Assembly: GCF_002994635.1 (NCBI RefSeq)
Contig: NZ_PVNL01000097.1
Span: forward strand, 1 to 64,000
DNA from: Enhygromyxa salina
GTDB lineage: Bacteria > Myxococcota_A > Polyangia > Nannocystales > Nannocystaceae
Length of the DNA: 64,000 nt
Direction: 5' to 3'
Shown here: one piece after another, positions 8,296 to 17,093 of the stretch
How the letters are laid out: every line of letters begins with the position of its first letter
Numbering within the stretch: position 1 is the first letter of the stretch
Made by a program: the position numbers and the translations under genes
Notes under the pieces: generated by a model
Seen by the model: the letters and a program-made list of their open reading frames with translations, nothing else
Databases searched by the model: none
Told to the model about the DNA's origin: nothing

Positions 8296-11200
8296 GTGAG
8301 CCGAGATCCCCAGCATTCCCGCGCGCTCGAGTTGCTCGAAATCCTCCACCGCGAGGAGTCCCCAGCGCCGGGGGCACCGGTCCGGCGCGAGACCTCTCGC
8401 GTGCGAATTCCCAAGCAAGGGGCGCTGCCGCAGTCGGCGGCGTGGCTCGAGCGGCTGTACCACGGCGAGCTGGTCCCGCGTGAGCGCAAGCCCCAGGTCA
8501 TCGACACGCGCCGCAGCTGCGGACCCTACATGGTGTCGGTCGACGAGCCACCCATGGTCCTGCTCGACGCGTGCAGTCAGATCGCGACCTTGAACGAGGG
8601 CTTCGCGAATCCGGGTATCTTGCAGGGCCTGCACGAAGGTCGGTTTGACCGCTGCTTGTGGGCCAACCCCGACAACACCATCGCAGCCGTGCCGGAGCTC
8701 GACGAGTACGCGGCGTTCTTGCTGGGCCAGGCCCCCGCCGGGCTCGCCCACGCGAGCTTCGTGTGCGCGGGCGGGGCCGAGGCCAACGAGAAGGCCCTGC
8801 GCCTCGCACGGCTGCACGGGCCCGACCCCGCCCGGCGCCGGGTGTTGGCGTTCGACGGCTCGTTTCATGGCCGGACCCTGGTGACCCTCGGCGCGACCTC
8901 CAACCCGGCCAAGCGCAAAGGGGTGGACATGCCCGGGTTCGAGGCGGTGTTTTGTCCGCGGGATCTCAGCGCGCTCGAGGCCACGCTGCGCGAGCGCGGC
9001 GACGAGCTCTACGCGGTCATCGTCGAGCCAATGATGGCCGAGGGCGGCGACATCCACCTCACCCGCGAGTTCTTGCTGGGGGTCCGCGAGCTCAGCCGCG
9101 CCCACGGCTTGCCGCTGATCGTCGACGAGGTCCAGACCGGGTTCGGGACCTCTGGCTCGTTCTTTTGGTGGACGAAGCTGGGGCTCGGCGACAGCCCCGA
9201 GACCGCGCCCGATCTGCTGACCTGCGCCAAGAAGGCCGGGCTCGGCGTGGTGTTGTCGCGCTGGGCCGACGAAGAGCCGGCGCCGGTCAACGTCGCCTCG
9301 GCGCTGCGTGGGTTGATCCAGGCCGAGACCGCGCACCTGCAGGCCGCGCTCGAGGCCCCGATCCGCGAGCGACTGCACCTGCTGGTCGCCGAGTTCCCCG
9401 GCCTCGTCAGCGAGCCGCGCGTGGCGGGGACGGCGTTCGCGTTCGACCTGCCCTCGGCCCGCGAGCGCGACGCGTTCATCAACCAACGGTTCGCGCGGGG
9501 CTTCATGACCTACCACGCGGGCGAGCAGACCATCCGGTTTCGGCTGGGCGCGTGCTGGGAGCTGGCCCACCTCGACGATCTGTTCGCGCGGGTCTCGACG
9601 GCGCTGCGTCGGCTCGACGATCCCACCGCGCAGACCTGCGCGCGCGAGGGCGCCCCGCATCGGCGCACACGGTGGTTCGAGATCCGCGAGATCAGCGAGG
9701 ACGACTGGGCCGAGGTCATGGCCCTCGAGCAGCGCGCGTACGAGCCCGAGCGCAGCGACAGCGAGGAGTTCCTGCGCGAGACCGCGGCCGCTGGCGTCGC
9801 TTTGGTCGCGCGCGACGTCGAGACCGGCGAGCTGCTGGGGTTCGTGTTCGCGGCGCCGCTCGAGCACTATCCCGACGTCTCGGGTCCCGACGGCGATCGG
9901 TTTCGCGGGGTCGGTCACACCCTCTATGCAGCGGATCTGACCGTGTCCGATCAGGCCCGCGGCAACGGGGTCGGGCGCGCGCTCAAGACCGAGCAGATCC
10001 GCTGGGCCCGGGCGAATGGCTACACCTTCGTCTCGGGTCGCAATCGCGTGGGGCTGACCACGAGCATGGCCGGGCTCGCGCGATCACTCGGGGCCTACAC
10101 GGCCAAGGTGCTCGACAACCAATACGGCGGCGACGCCCAGGCCGAGTACTACCGGATCCCGTTGCGCAGCCCGGCGCCGCTTGAGCAGCAGGGTCCACAC
10201 GGGCATGATCTCGCGAGCGGAGTCCAGGCGCCGTTTGGCCCGCGGCCCGCGTTCATGGCCACGCGGGAGCTGGTCGGGCCGACCGCCTCGCGCCTGAACC
10301 TGAGCAACTGGGCCACGCCGGACTCGATTCAGTTCATCGAGCACCTGCGGGCGATCTTGCCGCGCGGCACCGGGCATCTCTACACGACGAGCTCGCGCGA
10401 CGAGCTGCTCGACAAGTCGCTGCGCTGCATCAAGATGACCCGGCCCGCGGCCACGATCGCGGTCGGCTTCGAGGGCGGGTACCTCGGCCACACCACCGCC
10501 TCCGCCCGCTCGTTGAGTGATCCCGCTGGGTTTGGCCCCGGGTTTGCGATGTTCGACTGGCCGTTGCTCCCACACCCGGCCGACGTCGGCGCGGAGGCTT
10601 GCGTCGCGGCTCTGGCTGCGCTGATCGAGGCGCACGGCGCCGACGCGGTGATCGGCTTGTTCGTCGAGGTCGTCGGTGAGCGATCGGGCAAGGTCCTGAG
10701 CAGCGCGGCCGCGCTGGCGCTGAGCAAGCTGTGCTCGGCCCACGGGATCCCGCTGGCGGTGGTCGAGACCGCGTCGGGTGGGTACCGGAGCGGGGCAGGG
10801 GCGTGGGGCCTCGACGGGCTCGACCCCAGCTTCTGTCCCAACCTGGTGCTCTGGTACCCGGGCGGGCAGCTCGGACAGATCTTCATCGACTCGCGCTGGT
10901 GGGTCGGGACCCCGCTGATGTTGATCAGCACCTGGGACGGCGACGAGCTCTCGCAGATCCGCACCCACGAGCACCTGCGCGCGGCGCATCGGCTCGAGCT
11001 CGGACCTGCGATCAACGCCCTGGACGATCTCGTGCGCGAGGCCGCGACCGCGGCTGGCGACGGGGCTCGCGTGGGCGGGCAGGGGCTGTACCGCACGCTC
11101 TCGCTCGCGGGCGCCGAGCAGGCCGAGACGGTCCAGGCGAGGTGTCGCGCCAAGGGCCTGCTGCTTGCACGGGGGCTGCCCGACACGCTGTGCTTCGTGC

Positions 11201-11319
11201 CCGCGCTCGACATTGCGCCAGCCGCGTTGCGCGGTCCGGTGCGGACGATCTTGCTCGACGCGATCGGCGCGGGATCTGGGCTCGACCTGGGAGCTCGCGA
11301 GCGGCATGAGTACGCGTGA
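8296..11319 (+). CDS. Fusion: lysine 6-aminotransferase-like + GNAT + degenerate aminotransferase
   Basis: About 1007 residues in three parts. Residues 75-450 are a class III PLP aminotransferase close to L-lysine 6-transaminase, with DEVQTGFG (Asp near 277) and CAKKAG holding the likely PLP lysine near 312. Residues 459-625 are a GNAT acetyltransferase (LTVSDQARGNGVGRALKTEQ). Residues 650-1000 are a second class III fold in which the Asp motif reads ETASGG and the lysine position reads YPGGQLG, so it should not bind PLP covalently. GTG 8296 is preferred because of its TACACT box; ATG 8221 and 8260 are alternatives. It overlaps the next gene by 14 bp. The reaction may be transamination and acetylation of a diamino acid; this is inference. 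Confidence 0.85.
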   Translation: MSRDPQHSRALELLEILHREESPAPGAPVRRETSRVRIPKQGALPQSAAWLERLYHGELVPRERKPQVIDTRRSCGPYMVSVDEPPMVLLDACSQIATLNEGFANPGILQGLHEGRFDRCLWANPDNTIAAVPELDEYAAFLLGQAPAGLAHASFVCAGGAEANEKALRLARLHGPDPARRRVLAFDGSFHGRTLVTLGATSNPAKRKGVDMPGFEAVFCPRDLSALEATLRERGDELYAVIVEPMMAEGGDIHLTREFLLGVRELSRAHGLPLIVDEVQTGFGTSGSFFWWTKLGLGDSPETAPDLLTCAKKAGLGVVLSRWADEEPAPVNVASALRGLIQAETAHLQAALEAPIRERLHLLVAEFPGLVSEPRVAGTAFAFDLPSARERDAFINQRFARGFMTYHAGEQTIRFRLGACWELAHLDDLFARVSTALRRLDDPTAQTCAREGAPHRRTRWFEIREISEDDWAEVMALEQRAYEPERSDSEEFLRETAAAGVALVARDVETGELLGFVFAAPLEHYPDVSGPDGDRFRGVGHTLYAADLTVSDQARGNGVGRALKTEQIRWARANGYTFVSGRNRVGLTTSMAGLARSLGAYTAKVLDNQYGGDAQAEYYRIPLRSPAPLEQQGPHGHDLASGVQAPFGPRPAFMATRELVGPTASRLNLSNWATPDSIQFIEHLRAILPRGTGHLYTTSSRDELLDKSLRCIKMTRPAATIAVGFEGGYLGHTTASARSLSDPAGFGPGFAMFDWPLLPHPADVGAEACVAALAALIEAHGADAVIGLFVEVVGERSGKVLSSAAALALSKLCSAHGIPLAVVETASGGYRSGAGAWGLDGLDPSFCPNLVLWYPGGQLGQIFIDSRWWVGTPLMLISTWDGDELSQIRTHEHLRAAHRLELGPAINALDDLVREAATAAGDGARVGGQGLYRTLSLAGAEQAETVQARCRAKGLLLARGLPDTLCFVPALDIAPAALRGPVRTILLDAIGAGSGLDLGARERHEYA

Positions 11320-12307
11320 GCCCGAGCCCGGTGGCGCCGATCCAGCGCTGATCCGCGAGCTCCTCGAGGGCCGCGCCGAGCTGCTCGCGCGCGCGGGTGT
11401 CGAGCTCGCCGCGCTGCAGGTCCACGCCGACCGCCTGCTCGCGCACGCGCCGGATGAGGCCGCCCAGCTCAGCGCGGTGGCGGCCGCGTGCGACCGGCCG
11501 CTGTCTGAATTGCTGCTGCTCGATGGCGGCCTGGTCGAGCTGCTGACCGGCGCCGAGGTCGAGCGCTCGCTCGGGCTCTACGTCGACGGACCCAACGGCC
11601 CAGTGCTGGCGGGCGCGTGGGCGATGTCGCCGCTCGAGGCCGAGCACGTGGCGCTGCGACAGGTGTCGGTTGGCTCTGCATCATCGCGCTTGGCGTGGGT
11701 CTACGGGTTGCCGGGGAGTCTCGGGCTCGCGGGGATCTCGGCGTCGGGACACGCGGTGCTGGGCAACGTGCTGCGACCCGAGCGCTGCGGGCCTGGGATC
11801 ATCGGCTCGGCGCTGCTGCGGCGGTTGCTGGCCGCGCCGCGGCTCGAGCAAGCCTGCGCCCAGATCGCTGCGACGGACCTGGCCGATGGGCGCAACTGGA
11901 TGCTGGCCGACGGCCCCAGCTTCTTTGGCTATGAGCAGCTCGGCGCCGAGCGGATCCTGACTCGGATCGGCCGTAAGACCGGTCACGTGCACGCCAACCA
12001 TTGCTTTGATCCTTCGCTGCGCCAGCGCGAGGCCCGGCCCCGCAGCCCTCGCAGCTTTCGTCGGCTCGAGCTGGCCTCCACCATGTACGTCCAGCGGCGC
12101 CCCGACACCGCGGCGTCGGTCCTGGCGTTCTTCGCCGAGGTCGAGGCCGCCGCGTTCCCCCGGGCTGACTTGCGCGCGAACAGCATGTGGGCCGCCGAGC
12201 TCGGCACTGGTCGTGCGCTGTGGCGCCGCGGCGCGGCCGACACGATCCACGAGACCCGCTTCGAGACCCCGCTGCTCGTCGACAAGACGAGCGAGGAGCC
12301 ATCATGA
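11306..12307 (+). CDS. C45/isopenicillin N acyltransferase-like (Ntn-hydrolase fold) protein
   Basis: A 333-residue protein that follows the C45/AAT pattern: an N-terminal helical region, the strand GISASGHAVLGNVLRP, a helix ending in SALLRRLLAAPRLEQACAQI, GRNWMLADG and the end motif HANHCFDP. In active members autoproteolysis exposes a cysteine after glycine; here the aligned stretch reads VERSLGLYVDG, with serine near residue 88 and no Gly-Cys, so it may use serine or be inactive. It overlaps the fusion gene by 14 bp and the next aminotransferase by ATGA, which shows a tight operon. Confidence 0.68.
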   Translation: MSTREPEPGGADPALIRELLEGRAELLARAGVELAALQVHADRLLAHAPDEAAQLSAVAAACDRPLSELLLLDGGLVELLTGAEVERSLGLYVDGPNGPVLAGAWAMSPLEAEHVALRQVSVGSASSRLAWVYGLPGSLGLAGISASGHAVLGNVLRPERCGPGIIGSALLRRLLAAPRLEQACAQIAATDLADGRNWMLADGPSFFGYEQLGAERILTRIGRKTGHVHANHCFDPSLRQREARPRSPRSFRRLELASTMYVQRRPDTAASVLAFFAEVEAAAFPRADLRANSMWAAELGTGRALWRRGAADTIHETRFETPLLVDKTSEEPS

Positions 12308-13533
12308 ACCTGACCCAGCGACAGCGAGCGCACCTGTTCTTCACCTGGTCGGCCCAAGACCGCGCACGCACGATGGAGATCATCAACGCCGATCGAGCCA
12401 GGTTCGAGGTCGCTGGCAAGGGCTGGGTGTGGGATCTCGAGAGCCAGGTCTACAACGTCAACGTCGGTCACAAGCACCCGCACGTGCAGGCGCGGATGAT
12501 CGAGCAGATCGGCGAGCTGCCAGCGTGTGCGCCCAACGGCGTGCTGAAGATCCGCGCGACCTTGGGTGAGCTGCTCGCGGAGCACACGGGCATGGCCAAG
12601 GCGTTCTTGACCACCGGCGGGGCCGAGGCGGTCGAGAACGCGATCAAGATCGCCCGGCTCGCGACCGGTCGGACCAAGGTGATCGCGCGGCGCAGCTCGT
12701 ACCACGGCGCGACCCTGGCGGTGCTCGAGATCGCTGGTGATCCACGCAAGCAGCCGTTCGCCGCGACCATGCGCGCGCCGCTGCATATCGAAGATCCACA
12801 CCCGGCTCGCGCGCCCACGGCTAGGCGCGCGTCGGACTGGCTCGAGAGCTTGCACGAGCTGCTCGCGCGCGAGGGCGCCGAGACCATCGCGGCGATCCTG
12901 CTCGAGGGCTTCACCGGCACCAACGGCATGCAGCACCCACCCAACGACTTTTGGCCGGGGGTGCGGGCGGTCTGCGATGCGCACGGGATCCTGCTGATCG
13001 ACGATGAGATCTTCTCTGGCTTTGGCCGGACCGGGCGGTGGTTCGCCCGCGATCGCTGGGGCGTCGAGGTCGACATGATGACGATCGGCAAGGGGCTGAC
13101 CTCCGGGTACGCGCCGCTGGCTGGGGTGATGGTCAGCGACGCGCTGGCCCAGCGGTTTGACGATGAGGTGCTGTGGTGCGGGCTGACCCACTACGCGCAC
13201 CCGGTCAGCTGCGCGGCCGCGGTCGGGAGCGTGGAGGTGCTGGCGAGCGAGCAGCTGCCCGAGAACGCCGAGCGGGTCGGGCAGGTGTTCGAGCGGCGGT
13301 TTGCCGAGATGATCGAGCGGCACGCGTGCGTGGTCGGGCAGCGTGGGTTTGGGTTGATGCGGGCGCTGGAGCTGGATCGCGGCGCCGAGGCTGTGGTTGC
13401 GAAGGCTTGGGAACTGGGGGTGTTCTTGCCTTCGCGTGGGGGGATGATCTGGGTGTGTCCGCCGCTGTGCCTGCGGGGGGATGAGGCGGAGACGATCGCG
13501 GATCTGATCGAGGCTGCGATTGTTGGGGCTTGA
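12304..13533 (+). CDS. Class III PLP-dependent aminotransferase
   Basis: A 409-residue fold-type I aminotransferase of class III. TTGGAEAVENAIKIAR binds phosphate, LLIDDEIFSGFGRTG carries the PLP-pyridine aspartate and IGKGLTSGYAPL the Schiff-base lysine, so the site is complete. The closest groups by eye are beta-alanine/taurine-pyruvate and omega-amino acid transaminases. Its start overlaps the stop of the acyltransferase-like gene (ATGA). Together with the upstream fusion it gives the operon two active aminotransferases and one acetyltransferase, suggesting a small amine or amino-acid pathway. Confidence 0.9.
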   Translation: MNLTQRQRAHLFFTWSAQDRARTMEIINADRARFEVAGKGWVWDLESQVYNVNVGHKHPHVQARMIEQIGELPACAPNGVLKIRATLGELLAEHTGMAKAFLTTGGAEAVENAIKIARLATGRTKVIARRSSYHGATLAVLEIAGDPRKQPFAATMRAPLHIEDPHPARAPTARRASDWLESLHELLAREGAETIAAILLEGFTGTNGMQHPPNDFWPGVRAVCDAHGILLIDDEIFSGFGRTGRWFARDRWGVEVDMMTIGKGLTSGYAPLAGVMVSDALAQRFDDEVLWCGLTHYAHPVSCAAAVGSVEVLASEQLPENAERVGQVFERRFAEMIERHACVVGQRGFGLMRALELDRGAEAVVAKAWELGVFLPSRGGMIWVCPPLCLRGDEAETIADLIEAAIVGA

Positions 13534-13806
13534 GGTTTTGTGTTCGCGGTGGTCTGTGGGTCCGACGTGGCAACGCGCACGGGCTGGACGAGGTCCCAGC
13601 CCGAAGATTGGCTGAAGATCGTGGGCCGATTCCTCTCGGGTTAATGTGGACTTCGGGAGGGCCGGGGCTTCGCTGGGACTTTCCGCCGCGCCAGAACGTT
13701 CGGGCTGGGACCTCGTCCGGCCTTTGTGCGCTCCTCGGTTTGCCGCGATCGTCTCCGCTGCGTGGAGGTGGTTGGTCGTCAGCGCTGTGAGGTGGGCATG
13801 CCGCGT
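13534..13806. other. Intergenic region with a long imperfect inverted repeat
   Basis: No gene is seen between the convergent aminotransferase and AlkB-domain genes. A 25-nt arm at 13581-13605 (begins GGGCTGGACGAGGTCCCAGC) is repeated in inverted form at 13699-13722 with one mismatch, enclosing about 93 nt. It may be a MITE-like insertion or a long hairpin in the 3' untranslated regions. Confidence 0.6.
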
Positions 13807-16002
13807 CTACGCGAGCTTGACCTTGCGGAAGGTCAGCGAGATCCGGCGCTTGCGGATCCTTCCACCGGGTTCGGTTTTCCGCGAGGGAATCTCATGGGTC
13901 CAGTCGTAGCGGGCTGGGCCAGTCATGATTGCGAGGCTGCACACCTCGAGTTCGATGTCGACTTTTTGCTTGCTCTTGGGCGGTCGGAAGCGCATGTGCC
14001 ACGGCTCGACCAGGCTGATCATGGCGATCTCGGCCTCGAAGCAGGGGACACAGTCGATGTGCTTCGAGATGCCCTGAGTCTCGACATACTCATTGACGAT
14101 CATTTGATCCGCGATCCACGGGAGGAGCTTGGCCTTTGCCATGCGCTCGGCAATCTCCTTGGCCCATGCGGGCAGGGGACCAATCTTCATGTCGCGGGTT
14201 ACCTCGCGAGCACGATAATTGTATTTCCATCCGTAGTGCTGAACACGGCGCTTGAGCTCATTGAGCCACGGCGCACGATCAATGTGCTCGACGATCTCCT
14301 CCGACTCGCGCTGCGTCAAGAACTCCGAGACGTAGAAGAGACCCGGGACCTCGCCGACTGCTCGTCGGGCACTCGTTAGGGGCAGGGCCGCCCGGTCGAT
14401 ACCCACATCGCTGACGTGGATCTCGGGGATGTCGAGCACGTCGTAGGTGAGCGCGGGCACCAGGGGGGGCTCACGCAAGTCGCCCCCTTGCGTCACGAGC
14501 GAGCGCCGAAACGCGACATGATCAACCGAATCCTGGATCTCGACGTCTCGCGGGATGCTCAAGCGTACGTGGCCAGCTGTCCGAAGCTCCGACTCGGTGA
14601 CCTCCAGCGAGCCACCACCGCGGATGCCGAGCACTTGATCGCGCAGCACCAGCTCACGAACGACGCACGGCCAGCCGAGCTGCTTGACCAGCGCGAGCGC
14701 AGCCGCGTGGTTGCGCTCATTATCGAGACTCGCGTTGTACCAGTGGCTGCGAGCCGTGCGCGGCTTGGTCGTGAAGGTTTGGCCGTTGGCGAGGAAGTGG
14801 ATGCGGTCGTTGGAGAAAGTCCAGCTGAGGCGTGCAGCGGCTCCCTCGGGCTCGAGCAGCTTGTGCGCCAGAAACTCACGCAGGCTCTGGTTGCCGCGGA
14901 ACGTGGTCGCCAGATCTCGGTATCCGCACAAGAGCCCCGAGAGCAGCGCGCCAGTCCACCAAACGGCTGGAGGAATAGCTCGATGATCCCTCGCCCACGT
15001 CTTGTAGCGCTCGGGCGCGCTGCGAGTCAGAACCAGCTGCAACGCCGCACCAACCGCAAATCCAGCGTCAGTGTCCAGGTCGCGCTCGGCCCGGAGGATG
15101 GAGCGAGTGTCCCGACCCCACGCGAGCAGCGGGTCAGTGAGCTCGGGCGCCGCGGCGATCGATGCCTCGGTGATCGCGGCGACCAGCGCTGTCGAGGCAC
15201 GGTCGGTCCACGTCTGCGCGACACGACAGGCGGCTGACCACAAGACTGTATCCGGGTCCCTGCGAGCCAGACGCTCCGAGTCCGGAACCCTCCAGGGAAG
15301 CTCCGCCAACCAGGGCGCCTCGACGAGCTCGAGCGCGTCGGTGAAGGCGTCAGGGGCTCCGTTGAACGACGCGACCATCAGGTCGAACCAGGGCTCTGTC
15401 CGGGGCAACGCCCACCAGCCCATGGCCGCCGCCCCGCGGACGCGGTCATGGAATGCGGAGCCACGAGGCGCGGCTCCCGAGACCGGCGGAGCAGGGAGCG
15501 TCTCCGCCATGAAATTGGGGTGCGAGACACTGACAGGGGGAACGTTGAGGTTGGAGACTTGCCGTGCGATCCCGACGAGCCGGGCCCGCTCTTCGTCTGT
15601 CGCGACCTCGAGCAAGGTGAGACCGTGAGTGGACAGCGGACCGGGCCACCACAGCACGCCATCTCGCTGGTCGAGCTCGCGCAGGCTCAGCTCGACCCAT
15701 GCACCCTCACGCAGCGACCAAACTCGGTGGTCGGCGTCCGCACGAAGCTCGACGTGTGCCCGAACCAGGATCAGGTTGGCGGAGCGTTCCTCGTACGCTT
15801 CGGCTGGCCTTGCAAACTCGCCACGCACGAGCAGATGACCGTGTTGACTGGGCTCGAGCCACTCGCTTGCGAGGCCATCGAACAACGCTCGATGATCGAG
15901 GCAGAGCCCGAACGAACCCACGGCACGATCCTGCGAGCCCATGAACTGAGCAGATTGCGTGCTAGGCGCCAGGTCGAGCGCGAGTTGGGAGCGGGTGGAC
16001 AT
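13807..16002 (-). CDS. Large protein with C-terminal AlkB-like 2OG-Fe(II) dioxygenase domain
   Basis: A 731-residue protein. Residues 530-731 form an AlkB-like dioxygenase: VPGLFYVSEFLTQRESEEIV, NEYVETQGISKHIDC (iron ligands His and Asp near 647/649), EIAMISL, YDWTHEIP (second His near 704) and RKRRISLTFRKV (2-oxoglutarate arginine and the AlkB nucleic-acid arginine pattern). AlkB enzymes remove methyl groups from bases or proteins. Residues 1-500 are not recognised; they contain many Trp/Arg positions and WSTFSNDRIHFLANGQ-like segments without known motifs. It is last in a coupled operon: its ATG overlaps the helicase stop by one base (TGATG). The combination with a methyltransferase and helicase suggests nucleic-acid processing. 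Confidence 0.8.
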   Translation of the reverse strand: MSTRSQLALDLAPSTQSAQFMGSQDRAVGSFGLCLDHRALFDGLASEWLEPSQHGHLLVRGEFARPAEAYEERSANLILVRAHVELRADADHRVWSLREGAWVELSLRELDQRDGVLWWPGPLSTHGLTLLEVATDEERARLVGIARQVSNLNVPPVSVSHPNFMAETLPAPPVSGAAPRGSAFHDRVRGAAAMGWWALPRTEPWFDLMVASFNGAPDAFTDALELVEAPWLAELPWRVPDSERLARRDPDTVLWSAACRVAQTWTDRASTALVAAITEASIAAAPELTDPLLAWGRDTRSILRAERDLDTDAGFAVGAALQLVLTRSAPERYKTWARDHRAIPPAVWWTGALLSGLLCGYRDLATTFRGNQSLREFLAHKLLEPEGAAARLSWTFSNDRIHFLANGQTFTTKPRTARSHWYNASLDNERNHAAALALVKQLGWPCVVRELVLRDQVLGIRGGGSLEVTESELRTAGHVRLSIPRDVEIQDSVDHVAFRRSLVTQGGDLREPPLVPALTYDVLDIPEIHVSDVGIDRAALPLTSARRAVGEVPGLFYVSEFLTQRESEEIVEHIDRAPWLNELKRRVQHYGWKYNYRAREVTRDMKIGPLPAWAKEIAERMAKAKLLPWIADQMIVNEYVETQGISKHIDCVPCFEAEIAMISLVEPWHMRFRPPKSKQKVDIELEVCSLAIMTGPARYDWTHEIPSRKTEPGGRIRKRRISLTFRKVKLA

Positions 16003-17093
16003 CAGACTCGTTCGAGCACGTCAGGGCCGGGGAGGACGGCGAGGGCCGCGGCAGAGAGAGCGCTGGGTACTGATACCATGAACAGGTAGTCTCGCGGGCG
16101 CGAGCAGATCATGTACATGATCTGCCTCTGAACTGCTGCCGAGCATGGCAAAAACTGCTCGAGCTCCAGCACGAACAGCGTGTCGAACTCCTGGCCCTTG
16201 ATCGAGCGGTGGTTGAGGATCGTGATCCCCGGCGTGAACAGCTCGATCCTACCCTCGTTGGGATGCTTGCTGTCGTACATGTCCACGCGGCCATCGACAC
16301 GCGCACGGAGCGACCGATGCAGCTGCCACCCGGTCGAGTTGCGCTCGACGACGACACCGATCGAGCCGCCCGTTGTCGTGAACCACCGCGCGATCATTGC
16401 GCACGTCTGTCCGAGGTCGCTGTGGTGCACGAGCCTGGGCCGGTCACCACCTGGACGTCGGACGCGCAGCGTGGGCAGGCGACCCGCGTGGAAATGGTTG
16501 GCGACCGCGACGATCTCTGGGGTGTTGCGGTGGTTGTCGACCAGCATGATCGCAGGCGGCAACGCGCCCGCGCGCCTGATCTGTTGGAGTGTCGAGCTCT
16601 GGCGGGTGATGGCCTGGTTCTCGTCCGCGAACACGGACACGACCGGCGCCAGGTGCAGCCGCGCGTATCTGAAGAACTCTGAAGGGAGGTCTTGCGCCTC
16701 GTCCACGATGAGGTGGTCATGGCTAGGTCCTGCCTCCGGGTGTCCATCGAGCATGGCGAGGGCCTCGCCCCATATCCAATCGTACCCGCGATTGGGCGGC
16801 GCGGGGATGAGTGCGCCTGTTCGCCTCGTGAAGTCGCGGCCAACGTGAGCGTGCATGGTCTCGACCTCCAGCGCTCGTGTGCCCTCGAGAAGTCCGATGG
16901 CGCGACGCAGCATGCGGTTGAACGTGATCATCAAGACCCGTTGTCCAGTGTCCGCGACCATGTGTGCGCGCCGAATGGCGAGCGCTGTCTTGCCCGACCC
17001 TGGCGGACCTGCGACCAGCAGGGACTGATCGAGCGGGGTCTCGAGAACCTCGCGTGGGCCCCCAGTGATCTCGGTCCAACTTGGCAGTCGCAT
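16002..17093 (-). CDS. Compact UvrD-like superfamily 1 helicase/ATPase
   Basis: A 363-residue SF1 helicase core. Walker A is GPPGSGKTALAIRRA, motif Ia ITFNRMLRRAI, Walker B VDEAQDL, motif III ADENQAI, motif IV DNHRNTPEIV, motif V HRSIKGQEFDTLFV and motif VI-like QIMYMICSRPRDYLFMV. It is about half the length of UvrD and lacks the large 1B/2B insertions, as in the short UvrD-like ATPases of several defence systems. Both neighbours overlap it by one base (TGATG), so the three proteins are made together, probably in fixed amounts. Confidence 0.88.
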   Translation of the reverse strand: MRLPSWTEITGGPREVLETPLDQSLLVAGPPGSGKTALAIRRAHMVADTGQRVLMITFNRMLRRAIGLLEGTRALEVETMHAHVGRDFTRRTGALIPAPPNRGYDWIWGEALAMLDGHPEAGPSHDHLIVDEAQDLPSEFFRYARLHLAPVVSVFADENQAITRQSSTLQQIRRAGALPPAIMLVDNHRNTPEIVAVANHFHAGRLPTLRVRRPGGDRPRLVHHSDLGQTCAMIARWFTTTGGSIGVVVERNSTGWQLHRSLRARVDGRVDMYDSKHPNEGRIELFTPGITILNHRSIKGQEFDTLFVLELEQFLPCSAAVQRQIMYMICSRPRDYLFMVSVPSALSAAALAVLPGPDVLERV

